Shown: positions 41,770-50,767, counted from the first letter of the stretch. The stretch is DNA of 64,000 nucleotides from Burkholderia contaminans (GCF_029633825.1 NZ_CP090640.1:2728001-2792000); one strand, 5' to 3'. A program made the numbers and translations. Notes: a model not told the origin generated them from the letters alone.

Positions 41770-44237
41770 AGTTGGTTCTCCTGGGGGTGGTCAGCGGTAC
41801 GGAGGGAACCCGGCGCGTAGCCGGGGAACGAGGGCAGCAGGTCGGCCGCCCAATCGAGGCCGCGATGGCGCAGCCAGGCGCCCGCGAAGCCGGGCACGCC
41901 GGCGTCCTGCGGCACGCGGCCAAGAACCTCATCAATGGCGCGCTGGTCTTGCGGCGTGGAAGCACCCGCGAAGGCCAGCGTCGCCGGCCCCAGGTCGAGG
42001 TCGAACACGCGGTTGCCGAGGCGGGATTGGTAGTAGTAGTCGCGCTTGGGCTGCGCGGTGGCGACGATCTCGATCTGCCGGCTGTTGAGGCCGAAGCCCT
42101 CGTAGATCGCGCGAATCTGCGGTTCGGTCGCTTGCGGGTTCGGCAAGAAAATCCGGCTCGCGCAGCTTTCGATGATGGCCGGCGCGATGGCCGAATCCTT
42201 CACGTCCGCGAGCGACTGCGTGGCGAAGATGACACTGACGTTCTTCTTGCGCAGCGTCTTGAGCCACTGGCGGATGCGCGCCGCAAACACCGGGTCATCG
42301 AGGAACAGCCAGGCTTCATCGAGGATCAGCAGCGTGGGCGCACCATCCAGCCGCTCCTCGAAGCGCGCGAACAGGTAGCGCAGCACCGCGAGCACAGCAG
42401 CCTTGCTGTGCATCAGCTCCTCCATCTCGAACGCCTGCACGTCGGATGTGCCGAGGCGGTCGTGGTCGGCATCCAGCAGCCTGCCGTGCGCGCCGCCCAG
42501 GACGTAGGGCGCGAGTGCCTGGCGCAAGGTGTTCGATTGCAGCAAGGCCGTCAGGCCCGTGAGCGTGCGCTGCTCCACCGGCGCGCTGGCCAGGCTCCCC
42601 AGCGCAGACCAGATGGCCGCCTTCTCGTCCGGGCCGACGGCCGCGCCTTCGTGCAGCAGGCGGCCTTCCACCCATTCGCTGGCCCAGGTGCGGTAGCCCT
42701 CTCGGTCGATGCGCGCCAGCGGCTGGAAGGCGATCTCGTCGTCCGCGCCCAGGTCGTAGTGCTCGCCGCCCATGCCCAGGATGGCCGCGCGGATCGAGCG
42801 CCCCATGTCGAAGGCGAAGATGCGCGAGCCGCGATAGCGGCGGAACTGCATCGCCATCGTCGCCAGCAGCACCGACTTGCCCATGCCGATGGGGCCAACC
42901 ACCAGCGTGTTGCCCACGTCGCCGATGTGCGTCACCAGCCGGAACGGCGTGGCGCCGTCTGTGCGCGTGACGATCAGCGGCGGCCCATCGAGATGCGCAT
43001 TGCGTTCCTGGCCGGCCCATACCGCCGACACCGGCATCATGTGCGCCAGGTTCAGCGTCGAGACGATGGGCTGGCGGACATTGGCGTATGCGTTGCCCGG
43101 AATGGACGACAGCCACGCATCCACGGCGTTGAGCGTTTCGGGGATGGTGACGAAGCCGCGCCCCTGGATGACGCGCTCCACCATGCGCAGCTTCTCGTCG
43201 GCAACGGCGGCGTCCGCGTCCATGACGGTGACGGTCGCCGTCAGGTAGCCGAAGGCGACCTGATCGCTGCCCAGCTCCTGCAAGGCAGCATCGGCGTCGG
43301 CGGCCTTGTTGTTGGCGTCGGTATCGACCAGCGGGCTTTCCTGCTGGAAGATCGTCTCGCGCAGCAACGCGATGACGTTCTTCCTTTTCGCAAACCACTG
43401 GCGGCGCAGTCGGGCGAGTTCTTTTTCCGCCTCGGCTTTGTCGAGGCACAGAAAGCGCGTACTCCAGCGATACGCGAAGCCCAGGCGGTTGAGGTCGTCC
43501 AGAATCCCCGGCCAGGTCGAGGTCGGGAAACCGCGCACCGACACCACGCGCAGGTGCTGGTCGCCCAGCATCGGCGCCAGGCCACCGACCAGCGCGGAAT
43601 CGGTCAGCAGCGCGTCGATGTGGAACGGCACTTCGGGAACGCCGACGCGGTAGCGGCGCGTCGAGACGGTCGAATGCAGGTAGGTCAACGTCTGGCTGTC
43701 ATCAAGCCAGGCGATCTCCGGCATCACGCCATCGAGCAGGTCGAAGATGCGATCCGTTTCAGCGACGAAGGCGTGCAGCCGCTCGCGCCAATCCACGCCT
43801 TCGGTGGGCCGGTTTTCGTACAGCAGGCCCGCGGCCCGAGCACGGGATTCCTCGGACGGCAGGTAGGCCAGCGTCAGGTGATAGCCGCTCTCGAAGTGGT
43901 TGCCCGAATCCTCGAAGGCGGCGCGGCGTTCTTCATCGACCAGCCAGGACAGCGGTTCGGGGAAATCGGAGTGCGGGTAGTCGGCGGCAGACCGGCGCTC
44001 GGCTTCGATGAACAGCGCCCAGCCCGAACCCAGGCGGCGCAGCGCGTTGTTCAAGCGCGCCGATGTGGCGATCAGCTCGCCTTGCGTCGCGCTGTCGAGG
44101 TCGGGGCCACGAAAGCGCGCCGTGCGCTGGAAGCTGCCGTCCTTGTTCAAGACGACGCCCGGTGCCACCAGTCCGGCCCAGGGCAGCCAGTCGGCGAGCA
44201 AGGCCGGTCGCTGGCGGTATTCGGCGAGGTTCAGCAT
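41766..44237 (-). CDS. trbE: Conjugal transfer ATPase TrbE (VirB4-like)
   Basis: 823-aa cytoplasmic/membrane-bound ATPase that powers pilus assembly and DNA transfer. N-terminal half has NLAEYRQRPALLADWLPWAG. The motor domain shows Walker A VGPIGMGKSVLLATMAMQF, Walker B TLLILDEAWLFLDDPVFA and the motif VIFATQSLADVKDSAIAP. The start at 44237 (MLNLAEYRQRP) matches family length; the upstream open frame to 44378 is the out-of-frame overlap with trbD. It lies 14 bp after trbD. Confidence 0.96.
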   Translation of the reverse strand: MLNLAEYRQRPALLADWLPWAGLVAPGVVLNKDGSFQRTARFRGPDLDSATQGELIATSARLNNALRRLGSGWALFIEAERRSAADYPHSDFPEPLSWLVDEERRAAFEDSGNHFESGYHLTLAYLPSEESRARAAGLLYENRPTEGVDWRERLHAFVAETDRIFDLLDGVMPEIAWLDDSQTLTYLHSTVSTRRYRVGVPEVPFHIDALLTDSALVGGLAPMLGDQHLRVVSVRGFPTSTWPGILDDLNRLGFAYRWSTRFLCLDKAEAEKELARLRRQWFAKRKNVIALLRETIFQQESPLVDTDANNKAADADAALQELGSDQVAFGYLTATVTVMDADAAVADEKLRMVERVIQGRGFVTIPETLNAVDAWLSSIPGNAYANVRQPIVSTLNLAHMMPVSAVWAGQERNAHLDGPPLIVTRTDGATPFRLVTHIGDVGNTLVVGPIGMGKSVLLATMAMQFRRYRGSRIFAFDMGRSIRAAILGMGGEHYDLGADDEIAFQPLARIDREGYRTWASEWVEGRLLHEGAAVGPDEKAAIWSALGSLASAPVEQRTLTGLTALLQSNTLRQALAPYVLGGAHGRLLDADHDRLGTSDVQAFEMEELMHSKAAVLAVLRYLFARFEERLDGAPTLLILDEAWLFLDDPVFAARIRQWLKTLRKKNVSVIFATQSLADVKDSAIAPAIIESCASRIFLPNPQATEPQIRAIYEGFGLNSRQIEIVATAQPKRDYYYQSRLGNRVFDLDLGPATLAFAGASTPQDQRAIDEVLGRVPQDAGVPGFAGAWLRHRGLDWAADLLPSFPGYAPGSLRTADHPQENQL

Positions 44238-44251
44238 CGCGGCGTCCTCCC

Positions 44252-44524
44252 CTACACGTCCAGCAGCGGGCGGTGCTTGATGTGCCGCGCGAACACGGCC
44301 ATGAACTGCGGATCGACGCGCGCGCCCCGCATCGCCAGCGAATGGCCGACGATCCAGAGCACGACACCGGGAATCCACAGTTGCAGGCCCAGCCCGACAG
44401 CGGCGGCCAAGGTGCCGTTGGCGATCGCCACGGTGCGCGGTGCGCCGCCCAGCAGGATCGGCTCGGTGAGCGAGCGATGCAGCGGCACCTCGAACCCGGC
44501 CGCGAAGGTGTCCGGGGCACTCAT
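44252..44524 (-). CDS. trbD: Conjugal transfer protein TrbD (VirB3-like)
   Basis: 90-aa small inner-membrane protein. It shows EVPLHRSLTEPILLGGAPRT, the conserved VirB3 head, and two hydrophobic segments (IANGTLAAAVGLGLQLWI, PGVVLWIVGHSLAM). Works with TrbE in pilus formation. It overlaps trbC by 4 bp. Confidence 0.93.
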   Translation of the reverse strand: MSAPDTFAAGFEVPLHRSLTEPILLGGAPRTVAIANGTLAAAVGLGLQLWIPGVVLWIVGHSLAMRGARVDPQFMAVFARHIKHRPLLDV

Positions 44525-44907
44525 ACGACGGCCCCGCCCGAGAAGCTGAAGAACGACAGGAAGAACGAGGACGCGGCGAAGGCGATGCTCAAGCCGAACA
44601 CGATCTGGATCAGCTTGCGAAAGCCGCCCGACGTGTCGCCGAACGCGAGCGCGAGGCCCGTGGCGATGATGATGATGACCGCGACGATGCGCGCCACCGG
44701 CCCCTGGATGGATTCAAGGATGGATTGCAGCGGGCCTTCCCACGGCATCGAGGAACCGGCGGCCTGTGCAGTGCCCGCAAGCAGCAGCATGAAGGCAGCG
44801 AGCATCAAGCCTTGCATGGCCGGGCGGGCCAGGCCATCCAGCCGCGCGGGACTGGAGCGGCGGGAAAGCGGATTTACAGAAATACGGAAAGCATCAACGT
44901 GCGTCAT
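44521..44907 (-). CDS. trbC: Conjugal transfer pilin TrbC (VirB2-like)
   Basis: 128-aa prepilin. A long head (to about residue 50, with LMLAAFMLLLAGTAQA) is the signal region; the mature pilin begins near AGSSMPWEGPL and has two hydrophobic helices, PVARIVAVIIIIATGLALAF and IQIVFGLSIAFAASSFFLSF. TrbC-type pilins are cyclised. The start at 44907 (MTHVDAFRIS) overlaps the trbB stop by 4 bp. Confidence 0.93.
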   Translation of the reverse strand: MTHVDAFRISVNPLSRRSSPARLDGLARPAMQGLMLAAFMLLLAGTAQAAGSSMPWEGPLQSILESIQGPVARIVAVIIIIATGLALAFGDTSGGFRKLIQIVFGLSIAFAASSFFLSFFSFSGGAVV

Positions 44908-45953
44908 GGCAGTTCTCCAGAAAGGTCGAGGGATGGGGAAGTCGCCGCAGCGGGTGCGGCATCGGGAAGTGGCGGCAGCTCGGGAAACGGCGCGTCCATC
45001 GCATCCGCCAGTCGGTAACCCGCGCCATCGAAGCCGACGACGCGGGCGATGCTCTCGATGCGGCGCTTGCGTCCGCGCCCGGCGATGTGGATGACCACGT
45101 TGACCGCTTCCGCGATCAGCGCACGGGGCGGGTTCTCCGCCACTTCGAGAATCAGTTGCTCCAGGCGCAGCAGCGCGCCGAGGGCGGAGCCGGCGTGGAT
45201 CGTGGCAATGCCACCCGGATGGCCCGTGCCCCACACCTTGATGAGATCCAGCGCCTCGGCGCCGCGCACCTCGCCCACGACCACGCGGTCAGGCCGCAGG
45301 CGCATGGACGAGCGCACAAGCTCGGTCATCGACACCACGCCTGCGCGGGTGCGCAGCGGAACGTGGTCGCGGGCCGCGCATTGCAGTTCCACCGTGTCTT
45401 CGAGCACCAGCACGCGGTCGCCCGTGGCGGCGATCTCGGCCAGCAGCGCATTGGCGAGCGTGGTCTTGCCGCTGCTGGTGGCGCCGGCGATCAGGACGTT
45501 CTGCCGCTCGCGCACGGCACGAACGAGAAAGCCCGCCTGCGCGCTGGTCATCATCCCGTCGATGACGTACCGCTCCAGCGGAATCACACCGATGGCGCGC
45601 TTCCGCAGCGCGAAGGCCGGCCCTGGCGCGGCGGGCGGCAAGATACCCTCGAAGCGTTCGCCGGTTTCGGGCAGTTCGGCGGACAGTAGCGGCTGGCCGC
45701 GATGGACTTCTGCGCCAACGTGGGCGGCGACAAGGCGGATGATTCGCTCGCCGTCCGCCTCGGACAGCTCCACGCCCATCGGTGCGCGGCCCGATGAAAG
45801 CCGATCCACCCAAAGGGTGCGATCAGGATTGAGCATGACTTCCACCACGTCCGGGTCTTCGAGCGCGGCAGCGATCAGCGGCCCCATCGCCGTGCGCAGC
45901 ATCTGAATGCGGCGGTCGAGCGAGGTGGCGAAGGACGAAGGTGCGACGCTCAT
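44904..45953 (-). CDS. trbB: Conjugal transfer ATPase TrbB (VirB11-like)
   Basis: 349-aa hexameric ATPase. N-terminal domain IAAALEDPDVVEVMLNPDRT. Walker A is IAGATSSGKTTLANALLAEI, Asp box VLVLEDTVELQC, Walker B region LRPDRVVVGEVRGAEALDLI and His box WGTGHPGGIATIHAGSA are all in order. It energises pilus biogenesis and substrate transfer. It overlaps the copG-like gene by 4 bp. A decayed second copy is present at 14925-15100. Confidence 0.96.
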   Translation of the reverse strand: MSVAPSSFATSLDRRIQMLRTAMGPLIAAALEDPDVVEVMLNPDRTLWVDRLSSGRAPMGVELSEADGERIIRLVAAHVGAEVHRGQPLLSAELPETGERFEGILPPAAPGPAFALRKRAIGVIPLERYVIDGMMTSAQAGFLVRAVRERQNVLIAGATSSGKTTLANALLAEIAATGDRVLVLEDTVELQCAARDHVPLRTRAGVVSMTELVRSSMRLRPDRVVVGEVRGAEALDLIKVWGTGHPGGIATIHAGSALGALLRLEQLILEVAENPPRALIAEAVNVVIHIAGRGRKRRIESIARVVGFDGAGYRLADAMDAPFPELPPLPDAAPAAATSPSLDLSGELP

Positions 45954-46414
45954 GAGGCGCGCTCTTGCGCTTCGGCAACTGCCGCCGCGTCATCCATCCG
46001 CGCCGGGTCGGGGTGCAGTTCCTCCACCACATCGCGCACCAGGCTTCGACCGCGCAGCAGGTGGCGACCCAACTGTTCAACGAACTGCTCGAAGCGCGCT
46101 TTGCCCTGTGCGCGTGCCGCGTCTTGGTGCGCCTCGGGAACTGGCGTGCTGACCGTGAGGTAATAGCGGATGAACAGCGCCAGCGTTTCGATGGCGATGT
46201 TCTGGTCGCGCTCCATGCGCTCGGCCTGGCGCGAGAGGCGATCAAGCCGCTTGGCAATCGCTGCCTCGCGCTGGTCGGCAGCATCGGGCGACAGCCACGA
46301 TGCGAGCGCCGCCGCGACGATGCTGGATTTCGATACGCCTTTCTTGGCGGCCAGCTCGTCCAGACGCTTGGCATGCTCCGGCTGGATGAACAGGTTGAGG
46401 CGGTGTTGGGTCAT
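45950..46414 (-). CDS. CopG-type ribbon-helix-helix protein of the transfer module
   Basis: 154-aa protein with an N-terminal ribbon-helix-helix (HRLNLFIQPEHAKRLDELAA then GVSKSSIVAAALASWLSPDA). The rest is helical and highly charged (RLDRLSRQAERMERDQNIAI). This gene is a constant member between traG and trbB in Tn4371-type elements and probably regulates transfer genes or aids the coupling protein. It overlaps both neighbours by 4 bp. Confidence 0.9.
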   Translation of the reverse strand: MTQHRLNLFIQPEHAKRLDELAAKKGVSKSSIVAAALASWLSPDAADQREAAIAKRLDRLSRQAERMERDQNIAIETLALFIRYYLTVSTPVPEAHQDAARAQGKARFEQFVEQLGRHLLRGRSLVRDVVEELHPDPARMDDAAAVAEAQERAS

Positions 46415-48429
46415 AGGTCGATTCCGTCGTCAGGGTCGAGGGAAGCCAGCCGGGCCGTGCGCTGCAGGGCCGGATCGAGCTGGCGAGGAAGGGGATGCGG
46501 CATGTCGTCGTCATCGAGCAGCCCGAGGTCGGCTGCGGGCGCAACCAGGTCGGGGTCGTAGGTGACGGCTTCGGAAAGTTCGGGCTGGCGGCGTGGGCCG
46601 CTGTCGTCGGCCGAACCCAGGTTCTCCAGCCCATCGGCGGCGTCGGCCGTCGGTGCGACCGGCATGGCGGGAATCGCCAGCCCGCTCCAGTCGTCGGCGC
46701 GTTCCGGTGGCACATCGGCATAGCGCCCCTGCATGGACAGGGTTGCAAGCACCGGCGGCGGAAGCACGCGCCGCTTGAAATTGCTGTCCGCGTAGTAGCG
46801 CAGCTTCTTGGCCTTGATGGGCGCCACGCTGGACACCATCACCACGGCCTCGTCGGGCGGAAGCTGCATTACCTCGCCCGGCGTGAGCAGCGGACGTGCC
46901 GTCTCCTGGCGCGACACCATCAGATGCCCGAGCCATGGCGCGAGCCGGTGGCCGGCGTAGTTGCGCTGCGCGCGCAGCTCGGTCGCGGTGCCCAGCGTTT
47001 CGGAGATGCGCTTGGCGGTGCGCTCGTCGTTGGTGGCGAACGTCACCCGGACATGGCAGTTGTCCAGGATCGAATGGTTCTGGCCGTAGGCTTTGTCAAT
47101 CTGGTTGAGCGACTGGGCGATGAGGAAGCTGCGGATACCGTAGCCGGCCATGAAGGCCAGGGCCGTCTCGAAGAAGTCGAGCCGTCCGAGCGCGGGGAAC
47201 TCGTCGAGCATCAATAGCAGCTTGTGGCGGCGCGCGATGCCGTCGCTGCCGTCGAGCGATTCCGTCAGCCGTCGCCCGATCTGGTTGAGGATCAGGCGAA
47301 TGAGCGGTTTCGTCCGCGAAATGTCCGAAGGCGGCACCACCAGGTACAGCGACACCGGATGCTCGGCCGCGATCAGGTCGGCAATGCGCCAGTCGCAGCG
47401 CGAGGTGACTTCGGCCACCGTGGGGTCGCGGTACAGGCCGAGGAATGACATGGCGGTGCTCAACACGCCGGAACGCTCGTTGTCCGATTTGTTCAGGACT
47501 TCGCGCGCTGCCGATGCCACCACCAGATGCGGCCCACCACCGATGTGCGGCGTGGTCATCATCCGATGCAGGGTCAGCTCGAAGGGACAGGCCGGGTCGC
47601 TGAGGAAGTTGGCGACTCCGCGCAGCGTCTTGTCTTCGCCTGCGTAGAGCACGTGCAGGATGGCCCCAACCAGCAGCGCATGCGAGGTCTTCTCCCAATG
47701 GTTGCGCCGCTCCAGTGCTCCTTCGGGATCGACCAGAATGTCTGCGATGTTCTGCACGTCGCGCACTTCGTGCGCGCCGCGCCTCACCTCCAGCAGTGGG
47801 TTGTAGGCCGACGACTTCGCATCGGTCGGGTTGAACAGCAGGCAATGCGAGAAGCGCGAGCGCCAGCCGGCGGTGATGCTCCAGTTCTCGCCCTTGATGT
47901 CGTGAATGACGGCCGATGCAGGCCAGCTCAACAAGGTGGGAACCACCAGGCCCACGCCTTTGCCCGAGCGGGTGGGCGCGAATGTCAGGACGTGTTCCGG
48001 GCCTTCATGGCGCAGGTACTGCTGGCGATGCAGGCCGAGGAACACGCCCGCAGGCTGGTCAAGGCCCGCCTTGTGGATGTCCTCCGCATTGGCCCAGCGG
48101 GCCGAGCCGTAGGTCGTGACCAGCTTGGACTGGCGCGAGCGCCAGATCGACATGCCGATGGCAACTACCATCGCGATCAGGCCGCTGCCTGCGGCAATGG
48201 CACCGCCCGCGTCGAAGATATGCGGCGCGTAGGCGTCGAAGAAGAACCACCACTCGAACAGGCCCCAGGGGTGGTAGACCGGCGTACCGAAGAAGTCGAA
48301 CCACGGCGAGCCCAGGCGTAGCTGGTAGCCCAGGGCCGCTGCTGTCCATTGCGTGGCGCTCCATACGCCAGCGATCACGATGCCGAAGACGACGGCAATC
48401 TGACCGAACAGCACGTTCGTTCCTTGCAT
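46411..48429 (-). CDS. traG: Type IV coupling protein TraG (VirD4-like)
   Basis: 672-aa inner-membrane ATPase that brings the relaxase-DNA complex to the channel. Two N-terminal helices (VLFGQIAVVFGIVIAGVWSA, FDAGGAIAAGSGLIAMVVAI) precede the motor domain. Walker A is TFAPTRSGKGVGLVVPTLL, Walker B is KLLLMLDEFPALGRLDFFE, with FLIAQSLNQIDKAYGQNHS after it. The start at 48429 follows GGGAGG at 8 nt. A perfect 11-bp-stem hairpin begins at the edge of this ribosome site. No relaxase gene is present in the window. Confidence 0.95.
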   Translation of the reverse strand: MQGTNVLFGQIAVVFGIVIAGVWSATQWTAAALGYQLRLGSPWFDFFGTPVYHPWGLFEWWFFFDAYAPHIFDAGGAIAAGSGLIAMVVAIGMSIWRSRQSKLVTTYGSARWANAEDIHKAGLDQPAGVFLGLHRQQYLRHEGPEHVLTFAPTRSGKGVGLVVPTLLSWPASAVIHDIKGENWSITAGWRSRFSHCLLFNPTDAKSSAYNPLLEVRRGAHEVRDVQNIADILVDPEGALERRNHWEKTSHALLVGAILHVLYAGEDKTLRGVANFLSDPACPFELTLHRMMTTPHIGGGPHLVVASAAREVLNKSDNERSGVLSTAMSFLGLYRDPTVAEVTSRCDWRIADLIAAEHPVSLYLVVPPSDISRTKPLIRLILNQIGRRLTESLDGSDGIARRHKLLLMLDEFPALGRLDFFETALAFMAGYGIRSFLIAQSLNQIDKAYGQNHSILDNCHVRVTFATNDERTAKRISETLGTATELRAQRNYAGHRLAPWLGHLMVSRQETARPLLTPGEVMQLPPDEAVVMVSSVAPIKAKKLRYYADSNFKRRVLPPPVLATLSMQGRYADVPPERADDWSGLAIPAMPVAPTADAADGLENLGSADDSGPRRQPELSEAVTYDPDLVAPAADLGLLDDDDMPHPLPRQLDPALQRTARLASLDPDDGIDL

Positions 48430-48441
48430 TGGTCAACCTCC

Positions 48442-48469
48442 CACTACGGCACAGGAACGTGCCGTAGTG
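48442..48469 (-). promoter_or_regulatory. Hairpin beside the traG ribosome site
   Basis: CACTACGGCAC (48442-48452) and GTGCCGTAGTG (48459-48469) form a perfect 11-bp stem with a 6-nt loop. Its inner edge touches the GGGAGG ribosome site of traG (48437-48442). It can be an operator, a terminator for upstream reading or an RNA switch for translation. Confidence 0.6.
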
Positions 48470-48600
48470 CCGAGGATCAAGGCGAGCGTGCAGGCCGGTC
48501 AAAGACCGTTATGGCGGGGATTCAGGCCAAAAGAGCCAGACTTCTTGCGGTGGCGAAGACAATAAAAATGCCGCATGCGCGAGCGCGCTGCGGCGTGATG

Positions 48601-48647
48601 AGGTAACTGCGAGAACTTTGTCGCGGCGCCGCGACGGAAGGTTACCT
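48601..48647. repeat. Nested inverted repeats between traG and the lipoprotein gene
   Basis: An outer pair AGGTAAC (48601-48607) / GTTACCT (48641-48647) encloses a perfect 16-bp palindrome GTCGCGGCGCCGCGAC (48620-48635). The outer right arm touches the stop codon of the lipoprotein gene. It could be a terminator or a regulator site; the rest of 48470-48600 shows nothing recognisable. Confidence 0.5.
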
Positions 48648-48877
48648 TATTGGGACTTCTGCTCCGGCCGGTCACCAAAGAAGCGGCGATTCGCGGCCTC
48701 GGCGGCACGTCGGCAGAGTTCTTCGCCGGCCTTCGCGCGCTCTTCCTTGCACAGGCGCTGGACTTCCTTGAGACGCTCAGGATGGGCCACGAGGAAGTCC
48801 ACGGTTTCCGTCGGTTGGGATGGCCCACAGGAGGCTGTCAGTGCAGCGGCCATCAGCAGCGACAGGAATCGGGGCAT
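48647..48877 (-). CDS. EexN-like entry-exclusion lipoprotein
   Basis: 76-aa lipoprotein: signal with lipobox (LLMAAALTASC, Cys at residue 17). The mature part VDFLVAHPERLKEVQRLCKE ... CRRAAEAANRRFFGD has the spaced cysteines and final RRFF of the EexN family. Its length and place next to traG fit a Tn4371-type element. The ATG at 48877 follows AAAGGA. It shares its pattern with the trbK-type lipoprotein at 40676-41002. Confidence 0.8.
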   Translation of the reverse strand: MPRFLSLLMAAALTASCGPSQPTETVDFLVAHPERLKEVQRLCKEERAKAGEELCRRAAEAANRRFFGDRPEQKSQ

Positions 48878-48902
48878 GGCTTGGGTCCTTTCAGCAGGTG
48901 GA

Positions 48903-49817
48903 TCAGGAGTCCTCGGCGGCGCTGGAGCCATCCGCCGAATCAATGGAGTCCACTCGTGCGATGAACCGAGCCAGCATTTCGGAGGGCTCCACGTCACGGT
49001 GCAGCAGATACGTGGCCAGCATCTGCGACTTGCCCGCCAAGCGCCGGGCCACAACACCTGGCCCACGGCCGGATGCAATGTGCGCGGCGCCCGCCAAACC
49101 AAGTGCCAATCCGGCGGAGACTAAGGTCATCATCACCTCATAGGACGCCACGCGCTGGGCGATCAGTGGCTGTTGCTCGTAGCGCTGCAAAACGCGATCA
49201 ACTTGGCGTGCATGGCCTTCGCATATCGCCGGATCGCATAGCGCCAGCGGATAGCGCAGCACTTCTTCCAACGGAACGTGCTTGTGGGCCAGCACAGGAT
49301 GGCGAGCTGGGACCGCCACCATCAGCTCGTCTTCCCACGCAGGCCTGACCACAATGCCGTCGCCCACCTCTTCGGCCATCGAAAAGCCGACGTCATACAG
49401 GTCATCGTGCAGACCCTTGATCTGTTGGTCCAACGGCATCTCAAATAACCGAATGTCAATCTCTGGATCTTCCTCTCGGCACCGTGCCAGCAGCGTCGGC
49501 ATTCGCGAGGGCGTGATGCCATCGGACAAAGCGATGCGCAACTGTCCCTGAAACCCACTGGCGGCGGACTTGACGCCGTCACACGCCTGTTTCAGAGCTT
49601 CGAAGATTCGCGGCACCCGCTCCAGGAATGCCATTCCGGCAAAGGTCAGGCGGGTGCTTCGCGTGGTTCGCGTGAACAGTTGCGCCCCGAGCTCTTCCTC
49701 TATCTCCTTGATGGTGCGCGACAAAGGGGACTGATCGATGTGCAGCTTTTCCGCTGCGCGGCCAAAGTGAAGTTCTTCGGCCACCGCTATAAAGCAACGC
49801 AAATGCCGAAGCTCCAT
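48903..49817 (-). CDS. LysR family regulator of the transfer module (TraR-like position)
   Basis: 304-aa LysR protein. HTH: MELRHLRCFIAVAEELHFGR, then AAEKLHIDQSPLSRTIKEIE. The ligand half contains LRIALSDGITPSRMPTLLAR and VASYEVMMTLVSAGLALGLA. A LysR gene beside traG is standard in Tn4371-type elements, where it is called traR. The ATG at 49817 gives the standard LysR start; an ATG 12 bp upstream is also possible. It lies 25 bp before the lipoprotein gene. The etfA gene starts only 5 bp beyond the upstream ATG's frame, so the module ends abruptly here. Confidence 0.9.
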   Translation of the reverse strand: MELRHLRCFIAVAEELHFGRAAEKLHIDQSPLSRTIKEIEEELGAQLFTRTTRSTRLTFAGMAFLERVPRIFEALKQACDGVKSAASGFQGQLRIALSDGITPSRMPTLLARCREEDPEIDIRLFEMPLDQQIKGLHDDLYDVGFSMAEEVGDGIVVRPAWEDELMVAVPARHPVLAHKHVPLEEVLRYPLALCDPAICEGHARQVDRVLQRYEQQPLIAQRVASYEVMMTLVSAGLALGLAGAAHIASGRGPGVVARRLAGKSQMLATYLLHRDVEPSEMLARFIARVDSIDSADGSSAAEDS

Positions 49818-49834
49818 GGTGTATCTCATCCAAG

Positions 49835-50767
49835 TTAAAAGGCCTTGACGAGTTCCGGCACAGCCGCGAACAGGTCCGCCTCCAGCCCGTAGTCGGCCAC
49901 GCTGAAGATCGGCGCCTCCGGGTCCTTGTTGATCGCCACGATCACCTTGGAGTCCTTCATGCCCGCCAGGTGCTGGATCGCCCCCGAGATGCCCGCCGCC
50001 ACGTACAGCTGCGGCGCCACGATCTTGCCGGTCTGGCCCACCTGCAGGTCATTGGGCGCGTAGCCCGCATCCACCGCCGCGCGGCTCGCGCCGATGGCCG
50101 CGCCCAGCTTGTCGGCCAGCGGGGTGATGACTTCGTCGAATTTTTCCTTGCTGCCCAGCGCACGGCCGCCGGAGACGATGATCTTGGCCGCCGTCAGTTC
50201 GGGCCGGTCGCTCTTGGCGATTTCGCTGCCCACGTAGCTGCTCTTGCCGGTGTCTGCCGCTGCGGTTGCCGTTTCCACTGCTGCGTTGCCTCCGGTCGCC
50301 GCTGTGGCGTCGAAGCCGGTGGTGCGCACGGTGATGACTTTGGTGGCGTCGCTGCTTTGCACGGTGGCGATGGCATTGCCGGCGTAGATGGGGCGTTCGA
50401 AGGTGTCGGCGCTCACCACCTTGGTGATGTCGCTGATCTGGGCGACGTCGAGCTTGGCGGCCACGCGGGGGGCCACGTTCTTGCCGCCGGCCGTGGCCGG
50501 GAACAGGATGTGGCTATAGTTGCCGGCGATGGCCAGCACCTGGGCGGCCACGTTCTCGGCCAGGCCGTGGGCCAAGCCTGCGGCGTCGGCGTGGATGACC
50601 TTGGCGACACCGGCGATCTGGGCGGCGGCTTGTGCGGCAGCGCCGGCATTGTGGCCGGCCACCAGCACGTGCACGTCGCCACCGCAAGCGGCTGCAGCCG
50701 TCACGGTGTTCAGGGTTGCGCCCTTGATGGATGCGTTGTCGTGTTCAGCAATAACGAGTACCGACAT
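49835..50767 (-). CDS. etfA: Electron transfer flavoprotein subunit alpha
   Basis: 310-aa FAD-binding subunit. It passes electrons from acyl-CoA dehydrogenases to the quinone pool through ETF:quinone oxidoreductase. The FAD signature region is [20 protein letters not shown] and [20 protein letters not shown], followed by [20 protein letters not shown]. The N-terminal domain has [20 protein letters not shown]. The start is adjacent to the etfB stop (no gap). In this context it serves the dehydrogenases encoded at 51542 and 58060. Confidence 0.96.
   Translation of the reverse strand: MSVLVIAEHDNASIKGATLNTVTAAAACGGDVHVLVAGHNAGAAAQAAAQIAGVAKVIHADAAGLAHGLAENVAAQVLAIAGNYSHILFPATAGGKNVAPRVAAKLDVAQISDITKVVSADTFERPIYAGNAIATVQSSDATKVITVRTTGFDATAATGGNAAVETATAAADTGKSSYVGSEIAKSDRPELTAAKIIVSGGRALGSKEKFDEVITPLADKLGAAIGASRAAVDAGYAPNDLQVGQTGKIVAPQLYVAAGISGAIQHLAGMKDSKVIVAINKDPEAPIFSVADYGLEADLFAAVPELVKAF

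Noticed and set aside
41772..44549. Open frame of more than 900 codons on the plus strand opposite trbE
   Set aside because: Same reason: compositional shadow of a GC-rich gene, repetitive charged residues, no ribosome site.
36335..48429. Calling the trb block a plasmid of IncP type
   Set aside because: There is no trfA, oriV, korABC or relaxase here, and the copG-like gene, DUF2274 and LysR gene match the Tn4371-type order instead.
49817..49835. Interpreting the LysR gene at 48903 as the regulator of etfAB
   Set aside because: It is transcribed away from etf on the same strand downstream of it, and a LysR gene is a standard member of the traG side of Tn4371-type modules; an etf role is less likely.
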